A DNA stretch of 6,479 nt from CAZSSM01 sp964609385. Its GTDB lineage: Bacteria; Planctomycetota; Planctomycetia; Isosphaerales; Isosphaeraceae. Below the pieces are notes generated by a model. It searched no databases, had not been told where the DNA came from, and was given only the letters and a program-made list of their open reading frames with translations. Where the stretch lies: positions 1 to 6,479 of the forward strand of contig CAZSSM010000166.1 in assembly GCA_964609385.1 (NCBI GenBank). Direction: 5' to 3'. Below are positions 4,178-6,479 of this stretch, piece by piece. Both the position numbers and the translations under genes were made by a program. How positions within the stretch are numbered: the first letter of the stretch is position 1; each line of letters opens with the position of its first letter.

Positions 4178-6479
4178 TCACTCGGTCCGTGCCCACTCTT
4201 CGGGGGAGAGGTCGCGGATGACCCGGTCGTCGGTCAGCCGGAGCGCGGTCAGTCGCTCGATCTCGCGGATGATCTGGTCGGCCTCGCCGGCGATCGGTCG
4301 GGGCAGGGCGAGCCTGACGAGGCGGAAGTCGCCGCCCCCGGAGACGAGCTCGGTCCCGTCGGGGTGGAACGCGATGGCCGTGGCTGGCACGAACGCGTGC
4401 GCGATCGGTGGGTGGACCGGATAGCCGGTCTCGGCGTCGAAGAGACGGACGAACTGATCGCGGCTGGCCGTGGCGACGAACCGCCCATCCGCGCTGAAGG
4501 CGACTTGGCTGAGTGCCCGTTGATGCTCCAACGGCCGAGTCCGGGCCTCACCGGTGACCGCGTCGCGGATCTGGGCCAGACCCTCCCGAGTCGCCGTCAG
4601 GATCCGCGACCCGTCCGGCGTGTGGGACACGGAGACGGCCGAGTCGACCGCGATCGAACCGACCTCGGACCAGCCCTCAACGGTCCGACGGTACCGGACG
4701 ACCGATGTCGATTCGACTCGTCGATCGCGTGCGGTGATCAAGGCCACGAAGGAGCGGCCGTCGGGATGGACCGAGGCGTCCAGGATCCGCTGATCGACCC
4801 CGATCGGCTTGGCGATGGGCGTCCAGGCCTGGTCCGGGTCGGTCGGATCCCAGAGGCCGACGCCGCCGTCCAACTGGGCGATCAGGATCTGGTCGGTGCC
4901 GCCGAGGAACTGGACCTTCTGAACGTCCCTCGAGGTTCGGGGATCGCCGATCAGTCGTCGCGTGGCCAAGTCCCAGAGTCGGGCCGAGCCGTCGCGCGAA
5001 CGGGTGATTAGTCGGCGTCCCTCCGTATCGAGGTCGAGAACGAACGGGAGCGACTCGTGCGGCATCGACGCACCGATTGGCCGGAGCGTCTCGGCATCGA
5101 GCAGGTGCACGGCCCGGTCGTCCAAGGCCACGACGAGCCGGTCGCCCTCGGGCGTGAAGGCCAGGGCCTCGACCCGCTCGGGCAGATAGGCTTCTTGGTT
5201 TGGCTCGGGGACGATTCGATAGGACCGCACCGCGCCGTCGATCCCGGCGGCCAGGATCCCGGCGCCACCTTCGAGGAACTGCGTGGCGCGGACTCCGCCC
5301 TGGTGCCGGATCGGGGCGCGTAAGGCCTCGCCGGTCCGTGCGTCGTTGACCCGGACCGTCCCGTCGCCGCTGCCGGTCAGGAGCCGATCGCCGGTCGCGT
5401 CGTAGTCGACCGAGCGGATCGAGCCGGCGTGGATCACGATTGGGCCCCAGGTCCGGAACCGCCAGCCGTCATCAACGGTTGGGACGACCTGCCACTGCCG
5501 GGCGCGTCGGTCCAGGCGCCCGGTGGCGAACCGGCTCCCATCAGGATGCCAGGCGAGGCAGCGGACCGACGCGTCGCGGTCGGGCGTCTCCGGCGTCCGG
5601 GCCAAAGGCCGACCGGTCTCCAGGTTCCAAAGCCGAATCACCGCGTTGTCGCTGGCCGAGAGCAACCAGGGCCGCTCGGCATGGAAGGCCAAGGCGTGCA
5701 CGCTCAAGCCTGAGGTCGCCTCGCCTTCGGGATCCTCGTCATCGACCAGCCAGCGCAACGGGCCGTCGGCGTCGTCCCAGGCACGGAAGCCGATCCGACC
5801 GTCGGAACAGCCCACGACCAACTGGGTTCCGTCGGGCGAGAATCGGACCACCCGCGCCGAGGTGGGCAGCGGCCAATCCGAGCCGGCCTCGCGTCGGCGC
5901 ACCAGGTCCCAGGTTCGGACCACGCCGTCTTCACTGGAGGTGGCCAGGAGCGGACGCTCGGGGTGCATCGCCAGGGACCGGACGTTCTCCGGATGCGGGA
6001 TCGTCCAAGGATCACCTTCCGTCCGGTGGTCGGACCGGGACCAGACCGCGACCAGGCCGGAGGCGTCGGGATTGTCCTGGACGCGCGAGCCGACGGCCAG
6101 CCAGCGGCCATCGTCACTTAATTCCAGACAATAGATGCTTGAGGAGATATCGAGGATGTCGACCAGCGGGTTGACCGTGTGTCGCCACCCTTCGAGGTTG
6201 AGCCGGACGACCCGCTCCAGGTCGGAGGCTTGGGGATGGTCCAGCCCCTCGATCTGCCGGAGCGCTTCGGCGTACCAGATCAGGCCGCGTCCCGACTCGC
6301 CGCGTTCACAAAGGTCTTGCGCCTGGGTGATCGTCAACTGCAACGAGGCGAACTGGGCCTCGCGACGTTCCGTCTCGGCCTTGTTGCGTTCTTCGGTCAA
6401 TTCCAGGGTGAACCGACACCAGCCGACCAGCAGGGTGATAGCCAGTAGGTGCACGGCGGTCAAGGCCGAGGCGTCCAGG
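4178..6479 (-). CDS. WD40-repeat protein, probable C-terminal part of a membrane serine/threonine kinase (5' end outside window)
   Basis: The frame is open through the right edge, so the N-terminus is missing; a TTG at 6463 begins the longest in-window ORF (761 residues) but is probably internal. Numbering from that TTG, residues 1-18 form a hydrophobic membrane segment and about 20-55 are charged and coiled-coil-like. Then comes LCERGESGRGLIWYAEALRQ (51-70), which matches the linker (C-x-x-G-x-x-x-x-G-L-x-W-x-A-x-A-L) of planctomycete kinase-TM-WD40 fusions. About 14 WD40-type repeats follow, starting near 105, 155, 200, 252, 298, 345, 387, 428, 469, 512, 558, 605, 647 and 689, many with FxPDGxxLxT and (D/E)GxVRxWD cores. 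Fourteen repeats suit two seven-blade propellers. A helical tail (725-761) ends the protein. In known relatives the kinase is cytoplasmic and the propellers lie across the membrane as a likely sensor or interaction surface. The kinase domain is inferred, not seen. A kinase-free WD40 protein remains possible. Confidence 0.85.
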   Translation of the reverse strand, partial: LDASALTAVHLLAITLLVGWCRFTLELTEERNKAETERREAQFASLQLTITQAQDLCERGESGRGLIWYAEALRQIEGLDHPQASDLERVVRLNLEGWRHTVNPLVDILDISSSIYCLELSDDGRWLAVGSRVQDNPDASGLVAVWSRSDHRTEGDPWTIPHPENVRSLAMHPERPLLATSSEDGVVRTWDLVRRREAGSDWPLPTSARVVRFSPDGTQLVVGCSDGRIGFRAWDDADGPLRWLVDDEDPEGEATSGLSVHALAFHAERPWLLSASDNAVIRLWNLETGRPLARTPETPDRDASVRCLAWHPDGSRFATGRLDRRARQWQVVPTVDDGWRFRTWGPIVIHAGSIRSVDYDATGDRLLTGSGDGTVRVNDARTGEALRAPIRHQGGVRATQFLEGGAGILAAGIDGAVRSYRIVPEPNQEAYLPERVEALAFTPEGDRLVVALDDRAVHLLDAETLRPIGASMPHESLPFVLDLDTEGRRLITRSRDGSARLWDLATRRLIGDPRTSRDVQKVQFLGGTDQILIAQLDGGVGLWDPTDPDQAWTPIAKPIGVDQRILDASVHPDGRSFVALITARDRRVESTSVVRYRRTVEGWSEVGSIAVDSAVSVSHTPDGSRILTATREGLAQIRDAVTGEARTRPLEHQRALSQVAFSADGRFVATASRDQFVRLFDAETGYPVHPPIAHAFVPATAIAFHPDGTELVSGGGDFRLVRLALPRPIAGEADQIIREIERLTALRLTDDRVIRDLSPEEWARTE

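Noticed and set aside
5440..6174. Plus-strand 244-codon frame opposite the WD40 gene
   Set aside because: It is a Pro/Arg/Gly/Ser-rich shadow of the WD40 coding strand with no domain.

Overview
The window is GC-rich, with strong G/C preference at third codon positions. It looks like chromosomal DNA of a planctomycete, most likely of the Isosphaeraceae type. The best evidence is the large minus-strand gene: an N-terminal membrane anchor, a linker reading CERGESGRGLIWYAEALR, and then a long WD40 array. That layout is characteristic of planctomycete serine/threonine kinase-WD40 fusions. The taxon is inferred from this architecture and composition, not from a marker gene.

Plus strand, 1-4074: a compact set of co-directional genes that looks like the end of a surface-polysaccharide locus. 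It opens with the last 30 codons of a probable NAD-dependent sugar epimerase/dehydratase (1-95). Next is a small three-helix membrane protein (149-515) whose frame appears broken by one extra G in a five-G run at 460-464. A stretch of about 208 bp without a convincing gene follows, holding a stem-loop and a weak promoter candidate. Then come an AlgI/DltB-like MBOAT acyltransferase (724-2238), a membrane-anchored SGNH-hydrolase-like protein (2279-3508), and a RimJ/RimL-type GNAT acetyltransferase (3505-4074) that overlaps the previous gene by ATGA. MBOAT plus anchored SGNH-like protein is the known arrangement for moving acyl groups across the membrane onto an extracytoplasmic polymer (AlgI-AlgJ/AlgX, DltB-DltD, PatA-PatB). 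I infer that this pair O-acylates an exported glycan. The polymer is not identifiable from the window.

Minus strand, 6479-4178: a partial gene, convergent with the cassette across a 103-bp gap that shows no clear intrinsic terminator. What is visible is the transmembrane segment, a short coiled coil and about 14 WD40-type repeats (two seven-blade propellers' worth). The kinase domain, if present, lies beyond the right edge.

I see no tRNA, rRNA, CRISPR array, insertion sequence or attachment site. The known families here are recognisable. The most interesting items are the apparent frameshift at 460-464, the perfect inverted repeat abutting the ribosome-binding site of the SGNH-like gene, and the unusual catalytic motif and C-terminal extension of that protein.
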